A stretch of 64,000 nt of DNA from Mucilaginibacter frigoritolerans (GCF_007830615.1 NZ_VLLI01000009.1:124001-188000), one strand, 5' to 3'. Shown: positions 50,962 to 60,228, counted from the stretch's first letter. The notes: generated from the sequence alone by a model not told the origin. Numbers and translations: made by a program.

Positions 50962-51855
50962 TTATACCAATTTTTTATCAATGTCAACAGGCCTTTTCTT
51001 TACTACTGGCTCAACTATAAACCGTTCGTCCACATTTTTGCTGGTAACCGTCAATTGATCGTTTATAGCAACAACGCCATTACCTTTATGAACCAGGTTT
51101 TGACCAAAAAGTATCTTATTATTTTTAAGGCGATAGGAGGCTAGCGTTTTTAGCGGTTCTTTCCCTTTACAGCCCTTTTCCTGATCAATAGTGGTCATTA
51201 CGCAGCGGGCACATAGTTTAACGCCGTAAAAGCTGATATCTCCTATGGTAAAATGGCCCATCAGGTCCTCTTCAAATGGTTCGCCATCGGTAAAAACAAT
51301 ATTGGGCCTGAACCTGTCCATAGGTAATGGTTCAGCCAGGCGGCTGTTCAGCTCATTCAATGAGGCTTGCCCGATAAGCAAAAAAGGATAACCATCAGAA
51401 AAGGAAGTTATCGATTCTTCAATAGCGTAAAGCTGATCAACTATGCGCATGCTATCATCAGGCATATAAACCAGTCGGCATTTGATGCCTATTGCTTTAC
51501 TAAACCACTCATCAACTTCATCGCTTATAAATTGGGCTGTACAAACATCATCCCAAATGGTTACCTGTGCTGTTGGGTTTGTAGCCGGATAATTAAACGG
51601 AACCAATATTGAATCGCCGCTTAGCTTGTGTGTTATACGCAATCCGCTTTCCTCAATTACTACAGCCAGTTGCGTCAGTTCAGGAATTTCCCTTTGCGAC
51701 ATAAACATATTGTTTTCATCCACCAGCATCCACCGCCTGTCGTGCTCAAAGCCTTTGGGCGTAACCCTTGCCTGCTGCAAGGAGATACCCGGCAATGATT
51801 TAATAGGGTAGATGTACAATCCACTAACTTTCAGTATCGGTAACACATTCGCCAT
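50962..51855 (-). CDS. MOSC-domain protein
   Basis: This 297-aa protein (start ATG 51855) is of the MOSC_N plus MOSC type: residues 1-130 with VSGLYIYPIKSLPGISL and FEHDRRWMLVD, then the MOSC domain at about 140-297 with SFYGVKLCARCVMTTIDQ. MOSC proteins bind the molybdenum cofactor or a sulfur group and include mARC-like reductases. An in-frame extension to 52008 lacks a plausible start and runs over GC-rich repeat DNA, so it is rejected. A TATTTTTG box ends 5 nt before the ATG. Confidence 0.88.
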   Translation of the reverse strand: MANVLPILKVSGLYIYPIKSLPGISLQQARVTPKGFEHDRRWMLVDENNMFMSQREIPELTQLAVVIEESGLRITHKLSGDSILVPFNYPATNPTAQVTIWDDVCTAQFISDEVDEWFSKAIGIKCRLVYMPDDSMRIVDQLYAIEESITSFSDGYPFLLIGQASLNELNSRLAEPLPMDRFRPNIVFTDGEPFEEDLMGHFTIGDISFYGVKLCARCVMTTIDQEKGCKGKEPLKTLASYRLKNNKILFGQNLVHKGNGVVAINDQLTVTSKNVDERFIVEPVVKKRPVDIDKKLV

Positions 51856-51860
51856 AAAAA

Positions 51861-51868
51861 CAAAAATA
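51861..51868 (-). promoter_or_regulatory. -7 promoter box (TATTTTTG) directly before the MOSC gene
   Basis: An exact TAnnTTTG match on the minus strand lies 5 nt from the ATG at 51855, giving a leaderless or near-leaderless mRNA. Confidence 0.55.
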
Positions 51869-51895
51869 TACAAAAGATTTAAGAAAGTGGCCGGC

Positions 51896-51932
51896 CGGCC
51901 GGATTGCCTGGTACCTGCCGCAGGCCGGCCAG
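51896..51932. repeat. GC-rich GGCCGGCC repeat with inverted arms
   Basis: TGGCCGGCCGGCC, then a spacer containing CCTGGTACCTGCCGCAGG, and GGCCGGCCA make a compact, strongly GC-rich, self-complementary block in an AT-rich neighbourhood. It lies upstream of the MOSC promoter. It looks like a REP-type or palindromic repeat unit, not coding sequence. Confidence 0.6.
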
Positions 51933-52093
51933 TTTGTTGAAGCAGCATTAATAGCAAAGATCCAAACTGCTTGATTTGATTATGCAACAGGGTAGGGTGA
52001 TCCATCATTAATTCTCAGCTCTTTTTCTGCTAATCCCCCATTTATCTGCCACATTGATTAACCTGCTCATTCACTTATGCCTGGGATGATGCC

Positions 52094-52288
52094 TTATTTT
52101 TTACGGCTGTAATCACTAATTAAAAAATATACTACAATTAAAAAAAACAAAGAAAGGATCGAAACTCCTGCAATAACAATAATCTTAACAAAGATATTAC
52201 CCATTACATTATCATCAAACAATAACCCAATGGCCGATACCAGGGATAAGAAAAGCACCCATATAGCTTTACTTGCATTTTTATCCAT
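52094..52288 (-). CDS. Small two-segment membrane protein
   Basis: A 64-codon frame with ATG 52288. The product has two hydrophobic stretches (about 7-25, AIWVLFLSLVSAIGLLF; about 32-57, IFVKIIVIAGVSILSLFFLI) and a basic C-terminus (SDYSRKK). No family is recognised. No overlap with another gene and a signal-like composition support it as real. Confidence 0.6.
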   Translation of the reverse strand: MDKNASKAIWVLFLSLVSAIGLLFDDNVMGNIFVKIIVIAGVSILSLFFLIVVYFLISDYSRKK

Positions 52289-52528
52289 AAAACTTATTGA
52301 ATACCTAAATTAATCAATCGTTTATTAATGGTCAAACAATTATGTTATTACCTGGCTTTTCTAACTCTTTTTTAAATGCAATTATCATTGCCGGTTAATA
52401 AATGATACTGCATGTAACCATTACATTGATTTTACCTATTGATTATCTAATAATTAATAGTATATTTAACATAGCGAAAAAAATATCGTTAAAATCCTAA
52501 ATTTTATAACCTAACACCTAAAACAGTA

Positions 52529-54313
52529 ATGAAAAATTCCACAAAAATCACAGCATGTATTATTCTTGCATTCGGAATTGCCGTATGGGGTTGCGGGCTT
52601 AAGCATACCGCTTCAACCGCAACCGCAACCGGTGCAAACGGGCTACCTCAGGATGTTTTACAATCCTGCACCGTTTCACAAGATACTTTTAACCATTGGT
52701 TTGCCAGCGGCAAAGCCACACAAAATGGTTTGGTATTACCCGCAAACAGCGTAACTTTTCCGCATCAAAACAATTGCGACTTTTACCAATGGTCGGAAAG
52801 AATGTTTCTTTGGCTCACTTCGCCTGCAACAGGCCAATATGGCAACGGGCACAGCATTTTGGAAAGCGCCGTTTTTTACAATGTTTCACCTCCTGATTCA
52901 GCAGGAACCCGTACTTTAAGTCCGCATATACCCAATACACCTTTCCGCATGGATAACCACGTGGAGAAAAACGGGCCCGACAGGTTACCAGTATTCAGGG
53001 ATAATGCCGGTAATTTGTTTGAGGTTGAAACTGTTAAACAAAGTACAAAGACCCCTATCTTACTCAAAAACGCTGCCGGCAAATCGGTTGAACTGGCGCA
53101 AATAAAAACAGGAGCAGCAGGGGCACTTACTTTTCTGGATAAATCAGGGCAGCCCATTGTGCATCCTCAGCCTATTATTCAACACAGGCAAAATCATATG
53201 CGTATTGTTAAAAGGCTAATAATTGGCAGAACGGCTGCATTGCTGGATGCATCAGGCGCCCCGGTACAAACCGAAGCCGGACAAGCTACCGGTGATGTGC
53301 TGATGGATCAGAATAAATCACTGGTATATTATTTAACATTGGTAAATGATGTTTATGCCTATTTCTTAACCGGTGCCAAAGGGGGAAAGCTGAGCGGAAG
53401 CCAATTCCCTACAACAGCGGCAGCACGAGACAGCATTTGTGCCATTGCAAGGGCCAACCATGTTACCCTGCCTGATTCAAATGCACTGGCTATTGAGCTT
53501 AAAACATCATGGGTAGAGGCGAGTTCACTTCCTGATCCGCAAAACTACTTTACTATTAATGCAACCATCCCTACCTATAAAACTACCGACTCGTTATGGG
53601 TGCCTGTCAGCGAAAAAACTGTGCCCATGGCATTGGTAGGCGTACATATTGTAGGCAGCGTAGCCGGTCACCCCGAAATGGTATGGTCAACTTTTGAGCA
53701 CCTGAAAATTACGCCAAATGCTGCTTATGCTTATGTTGATGTGAACAATAAAACCCAAACCGTACCCCAGGATACCGGAAAAAACTGGTTATTCAGCAAT
53801 AACGCAAGCGATAGCATTATCAACAAATCGCACATGATAAGCGTAAACGGCACAGATACCATTGCTGCTAAAAAGCCTTATACCATTAGCCCCAGTAATA
53901 CCTTATTAACTATACCATGGGGAAGCGCCAAAGATTCGGTAACCAATCCGGAAGATAAAAGCTCAGCAGCATCCAATAGTGAGGTTATATCCATGAACAA
54001 TACCATATATAAATATTTGGTTGGCACCGATATCAGGAAAAACTACCTGCTGATTGGGGCAACCTGGACAAGCGGCGGTGCACCACCAAACGGCAATAGC
54101 TATGGCTCAGATACCACTGCCGGTGTAGCAATAGGCACCAGCGTATTGGCTAACAGCACCATGGAAACCTATTTTATGAGTCCTACACACTCGTGTTTCA
54201 CCTGCCATTCGGGTAGTACCCCAACGTTAATACCGGGAGATATAAGCCACATATACAGTGGCCTGGTACCTTTAATAAACAGTTATAATTTAAGAAAGAA
54301 GAATAAAAAGTAG
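52529..54313 (+). CDS. Mono-heme (CxxCH) exported lipoprotein of unknown function
   Basis: This 594-aa protein has a lipoprotein signal with lipobox AVWGCG (Cys22). Its long middle region (about 40-540) is beta-rich, with no domain I recognise; a segment at 55-95 has NCDFYQWSERMFLWLTSPA. A single heme-binding motif, SCFTCHSGS, lies near the C-terminus (about residue 562-567). It is probably attached to the outer membrane, facing the periplasm or surface. The start at 52529 gives a normal signal. No operon partner is apparent; a terminator hairpin follows at 54355. Confidence 0.75.
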   Translation: MKNSTKITACIILAFGIAVWGCGLKHTASTATATGANGLPQDVLQSCTVSQDTFNHWFASGKATQNGLVLPANSVTFPHQNNCDFYQWSERMFLWLTSPATGQYGNGHSILESAVFYNVSPPDSAGTRTLSPHIPNTPFRMDNHVEKNGPDRLPVFRDNAGNLFEVETVKQSTKTPILLKNAAGKSVELAQIKTGAAGALTFLDKSGQPIVHPQPIIQHRQNHMRIVKRLIIGRTAALLDASGAPVQTEAGQATGDVLMDQNKSLVYYLTLVNDVYAYFLTGAKGGKLSGSQFPTTAAARDSICAIARANHVTLPDSNALAIELKTSWVEASSLPDPQNYFTINATIPTYKTTDSLWVPVSEKTVPMALVGVHIVGSVAGHPEMVWSTFEHLKITPNAAYAYVDVNNKTQTVPQDTGKNWLFSNNASDSIINKSHMISVNGTDTIAAKKPYTISPSNTLLTIPWGSAKDSVTNPEDKSSAASNSEVISMNNTIYKYLVGTDIRKNYLLIGATWTSGGAPPNGNSYGSDTTAGVAIGTSVLANSTMETYFMSPTHSCFTCHSGSTPTLIPGDISHIYSGLVPLINSYNLRKKNKK

Positions 54314-54354
54314 CTGTAAAGCTGCCTATTGTTAATTTACATCACTCAAAAATG

Positions 54355-54381
54355 AACCCCGGCATTTATTGTCGGGGTTTT
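54355..54381 (+). terminator. Intrinsic terminator
   Basis: AACCCCGGCA and TGTCGGGGTTTT form an 8-bp stem with one G-U and a T tail, 42 nt past the stop of the mono-heme lipoprotein gene. Confidence 0.8.
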
Positions 54382-54420
54382 GTATTTAAAAATTCTTCTA
54401 AAAGATCGCTCGCATAGTTA

Positions 54421-54620
54421 ACTCACCCGGTCATTGCTTCTGCTCCCCTCTCTTTTGCAAGCAAAAAAGAGGGGAGCAGAAGGCTGCAATTAAAACTTTT
54501 ATAACACCATCAATCAACACACTTTTCTTCCAAACGATAAATGGAGCAAACCTTTCTTTTTTACCCTCTTTATGACTTGTCATGGAGAGGGCGGTCCAGC
54601 GTAGTGTCGACCGGGTGAGT
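54421..54620. repeat. MITE/REP-like element with inverted termini and inner hairpin
   Basis: ACTCACCCGGTC (54421-54432) and GACCGGGTGAGT (54609-54620) are perfect 12-bp inverted termini of a 200-bp, non-coding block. Inside, CTTCTGCTCCCCTCT...TTTTGC (54437-54458) and GC...AGAGGGGAGCAGAAG (54461-54482) form a near-perfect 22-bp hairpin, and a GGAGAGGGCGGTCCAGC sequence occurs near the right end. The rest of the 374-bp gap from 54313 to 54687 holds only the terminator and short AT-rich spacers. Confidence 0.7.
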
Positions 54621-54686
54621 CCCTGTCTGCACCATACATCTCACCAAAAATAATATCTTTACCCCTGTTAAGATACTTTCAGAAAA

Positions 54687-56165
54687 ATGAGATCCATCCT
54701 TATAAACTGCTCACTTATATTATCATGCTTTTTCGCCTTCGGACAAAATGTAACAACTCATCCAAATATGGATTATCATTTTTCGTGGGATGGAAATTCG
54801 TCCCTGCTAAAGGTTGATGTATTTTATACCACAGAGGCAAAAGATACTACTTCATTTATTTATCGTGCCCATGATGTTGCTAATCAGTTAAATATTTTCA
54901 GGATTGTAAAAAATATTCAAACCGAAAAAGGAGATTCCGTTTCCATTGATTCAGGTAAACGCAAAATTACAATATGGCATAAAACTACCGGACCTAAAAA
55001 GCTGCATTATGAAATAAACGGCGCATTAATTTCACCTGCAAAACATAATAATGCTAATGAACAGTTCCGTCCTCAACTGGTTCCCGGTTCTTTTTATTCG
55101 TTAAGTTTCAATTTATTTATGCAGGTTGATACCAATATATATAAAGAGATTTCTTATACCTGGGATAGGTGGCCTGTTGGTATAGGTTATTTTTCATCAG
55201 CCTCCCCTGAATCTAAACCCGGCGCTACCGTAAATGTAAAGGCTGACCAGATGATGAAGATTTATATGGTGATGGATAAGAAACTGATTGTCAATACTTA
55301 TAATGTTCACCATGTTCCTTATTACGCCATTAGTACGGGCAGGGATAGTTTAAATGACATTCAGGCTGATTTAAAACCGTTTTTCAGTACTTTTTTCCCG
55401 GCAATAACAGATTTCTGGCAGGATTACGGGGGTAAAGATTACTTTATCAGCGTACTGCCTTTTTTAAATATTGCACCGAAAAACTATACCGGTTACGGTT
55501 TAATTGACGGGTTCAGCATGCGGTATACCGGGCCATATGATCTGGATAAAAAAGAAGTTATCGCACACGAAACATCACATAAATGGATTGGCAATAAACT
55601 GGAGATTAAACAAAAGGGTATGGAGTATATGTGGTTTGAAGAGGGATTTAACGACTATATTGATACCTATATCCTGGCAAAAACAAAAATGATTAGCCCT
55701 ACGGAATTTATTGATTATATTAACGATAAAAACCTAAAGCCCCATTATAAAAGCCCTGTAGGAACAGCCCCTGCCGATTCTATCGAAAAACACTTTTGGG
55801 TAAATCATGATTATGAAAAGCTTCCTTACCAAAGGGGGTTCATTTATGCTTTTTATTTTGATAACCAGATAAGACTGGCTTCTGGCGGTAAAAAAACAAT
55901 TAGGAATTTTCTGCTGGCCCTATTGAAACACAGGTCTGAAAGTAAAGGCATTGACCTTACAGTAGATGATTTTATAGCTACTGCTTCCAAATTCCTTCCA
56001 AAACAACAGGTAACAAACGAAATAGACAAATACCTTATGCGTGGCGATTTACTCGATTTTCATCAAATTAAATTGATCAGCGCTTATGAGATTAAGTACG
56101 AGGATAATATCCCGGTTCTCTACTTAAAGCAAAGTGCAGATTTACCAAAAATATTGAGCTGGTAG
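54687..56165 (+). CDS. M1/M61-like gluzincin peptidase family protein
   Basis: This 492-aa secreted protein has a signal peptide (ending AFGQ). The zinc motif IAHETSHKWIGNKLE (HExxH) and, 24 residues later, MWFEEGFNDYIDTY with the third ligand Glu fit M1-type gluzincins. No GAMEN-like box is seen; the preceding region with ISVLPFLNIAPKNYTGYG stands in its place. The N-terminal 200 residues are beta-rich, as in M61 proteins. The gene is monocistronic, behind the repeat element. Confidence 0.8.
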   Translation: MRSILINCSLILSCFFAFGQNVTTHPNMDYHFSWDGNSSLLKVDVFYTTEAKDTTSFIYRAHDVANQLNIFRIVKNIQTEKGDSVSIDSGKRKITIWHKTTGPKKLHYEINGALISPAKHNNANEQFRPQLVPGSFYSLSFNLFMQVDTNIYKEISYTWDRWPVGIGYFSSASPESKPGATVNVKADQMMKIYMVMDKKLIVNTYNVHHVPYYAISTGRDSLNDIQADLKPFFSTFFPAITDFWQDYGGKDYFISVLPFLNIAPKNYTGYGLIDGFSMRYTGPYDLDKKEVIAHETSHKWIGNKLEIKQKGMEYMWFEEGFNDYIDTYILAKTKMISPTEFIDYINDKNLKPHYKSPVGTAPADSIEKHFWVNHDYEKLPYQRGFIYAFYFDNQIRLASGGKKTIRNFLLALLKHRSESKGIDLTVDDFIATASKFLPKQQVTNEIDKYLMRGDLLDFHQIKLISAYEIKYEDNIPVLYLKQSADLPKILSW

Positions 56166-56206
56166 GAGGTTGATTTATCTCCCCGATATCAAACCCTCCT
56201 CACATA

Positions 56207-57157
56207 TTAATTAGGCGTTATGGTAACCTTTATAGCAAAATTAATACCCTGTTGATAAATTATCCACTGGTCTGTTTTTACGTACCACGCATATTCTTTT
56301 CTGCTATTACCAGTCATACAATATGGTCCGGTTAGCTTTGGAGGTATAGGATCACAACATTCACCCGAATATCCATCTTTTTTAGTTAGAAATATATTAA
56401 TAGCGGGTGTTTTGCTGTACATATAATTATCCACATAAATCGTTCCTTTCTCATAATAAGAGTCATCCAATGTTTCAAAAACGATAAAAAATCCATTCTT
56501 GGGTACCTGTATATGATATTTAGAAAGATCAACACTTACATGTGGCTTCTTTTCAGGATTATAAACAATAATGCTATCGGTAATAAGCGCCGTATCAGGA
56601 AAAATACTATCATCACTTCTGGATAGCACCTCCACACCAAATGGCTTTTCTATAGCATGCTGTCTGTCATTTAATTCAAAATCTACAGAGGCTATTGTAC
56701 CAGAAACCTTAGCATCATTTGGAAAATATTCAGCAGATTCATTATTGGGGGATGAATTTAAAGAGCCAATATGTTTAGTTTTAAAATACCCCCAGGTAAC
56801 CGGTTGCGGTTTATAGGGGCTTATCTTTACCTCGTGTAATAGGGTTATTGACCGCGCAAGTCTTATGGTATCAGGTAGGGCAGCGCTTCCAATTTTCAGT
56901 AAGAAAGGACTGTATCCAATACAAGAAATGCGTAAACGGCTGTCTCTATTAATATAACTTTTATCAATATTAACAGATCCATTAATGCTTGTACTGTAAT
57001 AGTGTGTTTTATTTATTGCGATGGTAACCCGTGCAAGACTATGGTTACTAAGACTATCAACCACAATTAAATGCCATAGACTTTGATCAGTATTTTGTTG
57101 CGAAAAAGCAGAGGTGAGGGAATTAAACAGTAAAAGTAAAAATAGTAATTTCTTCAT
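56207..57157 (-). CDS. Secreted protein with carboxypeptidase-like regulatory domain
   Basis: This 316-aa protein (ATG 57157) has a signal peptide ending SAFSQ. Residues about 25-100 form a CarboxypepD_reg-like beta-sandwich (VDSLSNHSLARVTIAINK; SISCIGY-type box RISCIGYSPF). The remainder has no known domain. Bacteroidota use this domain at the N-terminus of TonB-linked and surface proteins, but here no barrel follows. The function is unknown. The in-frame extension to 57187 is rejected because the later ATG gives a clean signal. Confidence 0.7.
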   Translation of the reverse strand: MKKLLFLLLLFNSLTSAFSQQNTDQSLWHLIVVDSLSNHSLARVTIAINKTHYYSTSINGSVNIDKSYINRDSRLRISCIGYSPFLLKIGSAALPDTIRLARSITLLHEVKISPYKPQPVTWGYFKTKHIGSLNSSPNNESAEYFPNDAKVSGTIASVDFELNDRQHAIEKPFGVEVLSRSDDSIFPDTALITDSIIVYNPEKKPHVSVDLSKYHIQVPKNGFFIVFETLDDSYYEKGTIYVDNYMYSKTPAINIFLTKKDGYSGECCDPIPPKLTGPYCMTGNSRKEYAWYVKTDQWIIYQQGINFAIKVTITPN

Positions 57158-57273
57158 ATAAATGCTGCACAGGTTTAAGTAGGGCAAAGCAAAGATTTTG
57201 GCTTATTCCTGAAAGCTTCCAGTAATAATGTTTAACAAAAAGATTTTGAAGTGTTGGCTGAACAAAAAGGAGG

Positions 57274-59307
57274 TTACTTTATCGGAAGCTGTACAAAAAA
57301 GGTGGTTCCTTTTCCAAGCTGGCTTTCAAACCAAATTTTACCCTGGTGTGCCTCCACAATTTGCCTACAGATTACCAGCCCCAGTCCAAATGAAGGTTCG
57401 CCGGCGGTGCCGGATCTCTGTGATCCCGGAAATATCTCAAATATACAATCCTTCATACTTTCCGGGATACCGATGCCCTGATCTGCAATAGCAATAACAA
57501 CATGTTTAGCCTTTGTTTTTAAGCTCACCTTAATGGTAGTCCCTTGCGAACTGAATTTAATCGCGTTCGCAATAAGATTGCTTATTACCCGCCAAAGCTT
57601 CTCACGGCTCGATAGTATAATAACAGGGAGTACATCTAACCTGATCTGTTGCTGTTTGGCCTCTGCCTGGTGGCGCAGCAAATCGGTACAGTGAAACAGC
57701 ATGGCTCCCAATTCAACCGGTTCCTTTTGTAAATCTTCCTGCCGGCCCTGCATTTGCAGTAAGTCATTAACCAATTCTAACGAATTGGTGGCTGATCTGT
57801 AAATGATCTCCAGCATTTTACGTTCTTTCTCCAAACGATCGGGCTTAACCATCAGTGCTGATGCTGTCATTTTAATGGCACCTATAGGATTACGCAGATC
57901 ATGTGCCACTACTTTCATCATCCGTGTATTATCAGCATGGCTCTGTTCCAATGCATGGAGTGTTTTGATCATTCGGGCATTTTGTTCACCTATTTCTGTA
58001 AGCTGCTGACTCTGCTGCTCAATGGCTACTATATGATTCACTCTTTCAGTAACATCTAAACAGGCACCTATCATTTCCAAAGGCACTCCATCAGCATCCG
58101 ATTTCAATTTTGCCCATGATCGCAGATGCCGCACCTCACCATTGGGGCGAATAATTCTTTCTTCAAACTCTACATCTACTTTTGTTTTAAACACATTTTC
58201 AATGTATTCACAAACCTGTACACGATCATCAGGATGCAACAACTCCTGGTAACCGTCAAAAGTGGCCTTAAAATCTTTAGGGTCTAAGCCGTAAATAGTG
58301 TACAACGCAGGCGACCAGGTAACGATATCGTGCTGTACATCCCATCGCCAGTTTCCAAAATGCGCCAGTTCCTGGCTTTGGAGCATCAGTAGGTTAGCTT
58401 CACTAATAATCTCGGCTTTTTGACGGTTCTCTAAAATGATCCGTAATAGGGCAGTGGCCCTTTCCATTACCTTCATTTCCTCCTGATAAGGTATTTTGGC
58501 TTCACGGTAATACATGGCCAGTGTTGCCATCACCTCACCGTCGGTATCTATTACCGGGGTAGACCAACAGGCACCTAAATGATATTTCCCGGCTAAATGA
58601 AGGAATTTTACCCATCGGGCATCATTAGCAATATCACTTACAATAACTTGTTGCTTTGAAATAGCAGCTGCTCCGCATGAGCCTTCGTATTCGCCAATAG
58701 GTATACCCGCAACTGCAGCCATATAAGTTGAAGGCAATGATGGCGACATACCACCGGTAAGGCGCCCGTTCTTTACACGATGAATAGAACACTGCATTTT
58801 GGGAAACAAAGCTTCTAAACCACGCAGGTAACTGCATAAAACCTGCTGAAGCGATACCGTAAGATCTGAATTTAACCGAAGCATATCGCTTTCCAAACGT
58901 TCCTGGGCTCTTAATTTTTCGGTAATGGTGTTATCAACCATAATACCGCGCAGCAAAAACGGTTGGCCATCTTTATAAACAATAGTAACATTGTCTTTAA
59001 TCCACACAATCTGATCATCTGCGTGAATCATCCGGTATTCAAAAGAATATTTTTTTTCAGGCTGATTTTTTAAATGGAGGTAATCAGTTACTACATGCTT
59101 ATCATCCGGATGGATCCGGGCCCTCCATAAACCAGGCGTGTTCATACAGGCTTCCGGTGAAAAGCCTAAAACGGGTTCCACTTTGTCGCTAATGAAAGTA
59201 AATTGTTGCATCCCGGTATCTGCTTCCCAGGCAATCCCTTCTATGGATTGAAAAAGAGTATATAACTCTTCCCTGGAGTTTTTGGAACTTCGTTTATCAC
59301 TTGTCAT
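57274..59307 (-). CDS. PAS-GAF-PAS sensor histidine kinase
   Basis: This 677-aa protein (ATG 59307) has no transmembrane segment. Domains in order are PAS (about 15-135), GAF (about 160-310; SCGAAAISKQQVIVSDIAND), PAS (about 330-440; DIVTWSPALYTIYGL), HisKA with phospho-acceptor His in VVAHDLRNPIGAI, and an HATPase with N box ISNLIANAIKF and G boxes (ADQGIGIP; FGLGLVI). It would be an intracellular sensor. No response regulator is adjacent. A Crp/Fnr gene is divergent beyond a 321-nt gap. Confidence 0.92.
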   Translation of the reverse strand: MTSDKRSSKNSREELYTLFQSIEGIAWEADTGMQQFTFISDKVEPVLGFSPEACMNTPGLWRARIHPDDKHVVTDYLHLKNQPEKKYSFEYRMIHADDQIVWIKDNVTIVYKDGQPFLLRGIMVDNTITEKLRAQERLESDMLRLNSDLTVSLQQVLCSYLRGLEALFPKMQCSIHRVKNGRLTGGMSPSLPSTYMAAVAGIPIGEYEGSCGAAAISKQQVIVSDIANDARWVKFLHLAGKYHLGACWSTPVIDTDGEVMATLAMYYREAKIPYQEEMKVMERATALLRIILENRQKAEIISEANLLMLQSQELAHFGNWRWDVQHDIVTWSPALYTIYGLDPKDFKATFDGYQELLHPDDRVQVCEYIENVFKTKVDVEFEERIIRPNGEVRHLRSWAKLKSDADGVPLEMIGACLDVTERVNHIVAIEQQSQQLTEIGEQNARMIKTLHALEQSHADNTRMMKVVAHDLRNPIGAIKMTASALMVKPDRLEKERKMLEIIYRSATNSLELVNDLLQMQGRQEDLQKEPVELGAMLFHCTDLLRHQAEAKQQQIRLDVLPVIILSSREKLWRVISNLIANAIKFSSQGTTIKVSLKTKAKHVVIAIADQGIGIPESMKDCIFEIFPGSQRSGTAGEPSFGLGLVICRQIVEAHQGKIWFESQLGKGTTFFVQLPIK

Positions 59308-59627
59308 GTATGGCCCAGGTTGAATAAAATATCGAATTACTAAAAATACAAACATCTGCGGGTATTCCAAACTATAAATATGGCATTCAACTCAATTTAA
59401 ATCACAACCTGAAGGAATAATTATAAATAATAAGACTTACACCGTAAAAAAACACTAATACTGTCAATAAAAGTTTAAATAAACTTTATTATGTTAAACA
59501 TGGTAATTTAAATAACAACATCTATTAAAAATGAGAGAGATTGTTTGGAGGAGATAATGACTCTGATTATAATGCCTGATAAATTATTCCATCAAAATAA
59601 AGATATTTGCCCGGCTGCATTTAACAC
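59308..59627. other. Intergenic region (320 bp) with one palindrome
   Basis: This AT-rich gap between the divergent histidine kinase and Crp/Fnr genes contains AAAGTTTAAATAAACTTT (59470-59487), an 8-bp perfect palindrome arm pair with a 2-nt centre. GATATTTG (59602-59609) is one mismatch from the promoter box of the Crp/Fnr gene. No ORF over 20 codons with gene-like features was seen. Confidence 0.6.
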
Positions 59628-60200
59628 ATGGATCATAAAACGCTTCAATCATACATACAACCAGTTATTGAATTAGCCGAAGAGGAGCTGGCTTTATTGA
59701 TGAGCTGCGCGATAAAGCGTCCGTTAAAAAAAGGCGAACAATTATTGAAGCAAGGTGAGGTATGCAGTACCTTTTACCTGGTTGAGAGCGGTTATTTACG
59801 TACTTATTACGACCGGGAAGGAGTGGCCATCAACATGAATTTCACCTTTGAGGGCGATTTTACTTCAAACCTCCGGAGCTACAGAAGCAGGTTACCTTCC
59901 GAACTCATTATTGAGGCCGGGGAAGATACTATAGCATGGATATTTAACCTGCGCCAGCTTTCCCAACAGTATGATACTTATCCCAATGTAACCCGTTTCG
60001 TCCGTCGCTTGGCTATTAGCCAGCTACTAGCCGCCCAGGAACATAGCGATCTGTTTAAACTTTACACACCTACCGAACGCTACCGGCATATCGAAAAAAA
60101 CAATCCGCATCTTTTGCAGCGTGTATCACTATCACAATTGGCATCTTACCTGGGTGTAACCCGTGAAACATTGAGCCGCATCCGCGCAAAAAACAATTAA
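59628..60200 (+). CDS. Crp/Fnr-family regulator with CRP-like recognition helix
   Basis: This 190-aa regulator has a cNMP-binding-like domain (about 25-115; LLKQGEVCSTFYLVESGYLRTYY) and a C-terminal HTH. The recognition helix VTRETLSRIRAK places Arg179, Glu180 and Arg184 as in E. coli CRP (Arg180, Glu181, Arg185), the residues that read TGTGA. Its cyclic-nucleotide pocket lacks the usual RSA box, so the ligand is unclear. A TGTGA-N6-TCACA site follows 13 nt after its stop, ahead of the next gene. Confidence 0.85.
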   Translation: MDHKTLQSYIQPVIELAEEELALLMSCAIKRPLKKGEQLLKQGEVCSTFYLVESGYLRTYYDREGVAINMNFTFEGDFTSNLRSYRSRLPSELIIEAGEDTIAWIFNLRQLSQQYDTYPNVTRFVRRLAISQLLAAQEHSDLFKLYTPTERYRHIEKNNPHLLQRVSLSQLASYLGVTRETLSRIRAKNN

Positions 60201-60212
60201 TTGCCTTTCGAT

Positions 60213-60228
60213 TGTGATTTTGATCACA
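60213..60228. promoter_or_regulatory. CRP-consensus-like site TGTGATTTTGATCACA
   Basis: Perfect 6-bp arms TGTGAT and ATCACA surround a 4-nt centre, exactly the E. coli CRP geometry. It lies in the 85-nt gap before the small membrane protein gene, roughly 30-40 nt upstream of the probable -7 box CATCTTTG (60251-60258). That places it near -43, where an activator would act. Confidence 0.6.

Noticed and set aside
51856..52008. Upstream in-frame extension of the MOSC gene
   Set aside because: It is translated from a GC-rich palindromic repeat, lies upstream of the promoter box, and lacks family similarity; the ATG at 51855 gives the canonical MOSC_N start.
59470..59487. AAAGTTTAAATAAACTTT palindrome as a defined operator
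   Set aside because: It is AT-only and short-looped, and such sequences arise by chance in this AT-rich gap; there is no positional link to a clear promoter.
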